Below are positions 15,000 to 16,001 of a DNA stretch of 16,001 nucleotides, piece by piece. Source of the DNA: an uncultured Eubacterium sp. (lineage in GTDB: Bacteria > Bacillota > Clostridia > Lachnospirales > Lachnospiraceae). Each line of letters opens with the position of its first letter. Position 1 is the stretch's first letter. The stretch covers positions 1 through 16,001 of the forward strand of contig CAJUIH010000086.1 in assembly GCA_910586045.1 (NCBI GenBank), read 5' to 3'. A model generated the notes under the pieces. That model was not told the DNA's origin. It saw nothing but the letters and a program-made list of their open reading frames with translations, and did not search any database. The position numbers and the translations under genes are program-made.

Positions 15000-15844
15000 A
15001 GAATCGTTTCGAGCAATTTCTCCAGTTTTCCGTAATCTTTTTCCGGATTTTTTTGTTCCGCAATCCTTACTAATTTTAATCCAAGTACTTGATACATATG
15101 CCGGTCCTGCGCGCACAGGCAGTCCAGATGTTTTTGTACAGTTTCGATATCGTTGCGTTCGATTGGCCCGGTTAATGCCTGGATGCAGTCATTTTGCATA
15201 ATATTTTCTATATTTTGCCGCACCAGTTCTTTGGATGCGAAGACAGCCTCCTCCCTCGTAAAGCCGCAGTCTTGCAGCAGGCGGTATCCGGTATCAAGTA
15301 CGGCTGTTACCTGGTTGCTCAATATACTTGCGGCTGCATGGTATTTTGGTTTGCATGTACCGGAGATTTTGCAGACCGTGTTCCCGAGCTTTGTAAACAA
15401 GTCGGAAACGGCAGCTACAGCGGGATCCTGGCCCTCAATTGTAAAAAAAGCATGGGTAAGCTGCTGATAGGACGAAAACCGATGGCTGAACGGCAGCATA
15501 GGATGAAAGGAACAGCAGGAGGCTCCGGTTTCCTCGATTCCAACAAGGGAAGCAGACGGCAGGGCGCCGCTGCAGTGGCAGATGATTTTGCCGTTTAGCG
15601 GATACCGCCGCAGTTCATCCCAGACAGACAGGATGACGCCGTCCGGAGTGGTCAGAAACAGCAGGTCGCTTTCCGCGGCCAGATCTTTTAACGGGCCAAA
15701 ACACTTGGACGCGGTAAACGAAGCGGCGCTTTCGGCCGCCTCCAGGGAGCTGTCATAATATCCGGCGAGGGACAGGCCGGCTTCTTTTAGATATTTTCCA
15801 AGGGAGCAGCCGACACGGCCTGCCCCCGCAAAACCTATGTTCAT
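14996..15844 (-). CDS. Rossmann-fold DUF2520 protein, possible PanG-type ketopantoate reductase
   Basis: A 282-aa cytoplasmic protein. An N-terminal dinucleotide-binding fold (IGFAGAGRVG with GxGxxG at 7-12, acidic YYDSS after strand 2) is followed by HCSGALPSASL and CSFHPMLPFS, then an all-helical C-terminal DUF2520 domain (KPKYHAAASILSNQVTAVL; LTGPIERNDIETVQKHL). This layout is that of NAD(P)-dependent 2-ketoacid or ketopantoate-type reductases. Proteins of this kind often sit beside panB/panC in Bacillota, and PanG of Francisella, Enterococcus and Clostridioides is a ketopantoate reductase that I believe belongs here, though I cannot confirm this by search. No pan gene is visible on this side; any partner would lie elsewhere. 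ATG 15844 has AAAGGA at good spacing. The family is firm, the reaction tentative. Confidence 0.85.
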   Translation of the reverse strand: MNIGFAGAGRVGCSLGKYLKEAGLSLAGYYDSSLEAAESAASFTASKCFGPLKDLAAESDLLFLTTPDGVILSVWDELRRYPLNGKIICHCSGALPSASLVGIEETGASCCSFHPMLPFSHRFSSYQQLTHAFFTIEGQDPAVAAVSDLFTKLGNTVCKISGTCKPKYHAAASILSNQVTAVLDTGYRLLQDCGFTREEAVFASKELVRQNIENIMQNDCIQALTGPIERNDIETVQKHLDCLCAQDRHMYQVLGLKLVRIAEQKNPEKDYGKLEKLLETIL

Positions 15845-15916
15845 ACAGGGTCCTTTCTATGCGGTAATAGAGAGTTTCGCAACATGAATTTTTTAAAAGC
15901 GGCAATGTTATTTGGT

Positions 15917-15925
15917 ATTATAGCA
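15917..15925 (-). promoter_or_regulatory. extended -10 promoter of the DUF2520 gene
   Basis: On the minus strand TGCTATAAT (15925-15917) is a consensus extended -10. No good -35 is visible 17 bp upstream, as is common for this class. It lies about 73 bp before the ATG. Imperfect inverted arms AAGCGGCAA (near 15898) and TTGCCGTTT (near 15951) flank it and could be a binding site. No gene is seen from 15845 to the window end. Confidence 0.5.
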
Positions 15926-16001
15926 TATAGGCAAACAAAATGATAGTGCTTTGCCGTTTCTCGATTATGGTCTTCCTTTCTATGCGTAACAGTTCAGATC
16001 A

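Noticed and set aside
1..16001. CRISPR arrays, tRNA/rRNA genes, riboswitches, insertion sequences, phage or toxin-antitoxin genes.
   Set aside because: No regularly spaced repeats, cloverleaf, transposase or integrase motifs or recognised aptamer cores were seen by eye on either strand. A covariance-model scan was not possible here.

Overview
The window looks like chromosome of a Clostridia-type Bacillota, plausibly a gut Lachnospiraceae relative. The evidence is strong AGGAG ribosome sites, dense gene packing, sigma-A-like promoters, and Bacillota-typical families: BlaI/BlaR1, a TipAS-type MerR regulator, an Spx/ArsC-like protein, SbcDC and a DUF2520 protein. The genus is inference. No rRNA, tRNA, CRISPR array, transposase or phage gene was seen.

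Left part (1-1750): an AT-rich GNAT acetyltransferase gene, then a leftward MerR/TipAS-type drug-sensing regulator. The regulator's promoter has the 19-bp spacer expected of MerR-activated promoters.

Centre-left (1810-6450): a complete inducible beta-lactam response module. A rightward gene encodes a 708-aa MecA/PBP2a-like class B penicillin-binding protein. It converges on a leftward blaI-blaR1 operon, whose sensor keeps both the zinc protease motif and the penicillin-sensing motifs. Three copies of one operator (AATCTTAC-N4-GTAATA) tie the genes together. One lies at the blaI start site. Two lie in a tandemly duplicated promoter-operator unit (period exactly 51 bp) upstream of the PBP gene. 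The expected circuit is: beta-lactam acylates BlaR1, BlaI is inactivated, and the PBP and the sensor operon are both derepressed.

Centre (6450-8370): a protein with a Cro/C1-type helix-turn-helix fused to a PurM (AIR synthetase)-like domain whose substrate loops are altered, followed in the same operon by an Spx/ArsC-like CxxC protein and an intrinsic terminator. This is the least conventional gene here.

Right (8400-16001): an AraC regulator with a GyrI-like ligand domain, then sbcD-sbcC (hairpin-processing nuclease). SbcC is unusually long (1460 aa) and has a zinc hook. The sbcD promoter lies inside an 80-nt imperfect palindrome, notable because SbcCD acts on palindromic hairpins. Last, a leftward Rossmann/DUF2520 (possibly PanG-like) gene shares stop-codon bases with sbcC and has its own extended -10 promoter near the right edge.
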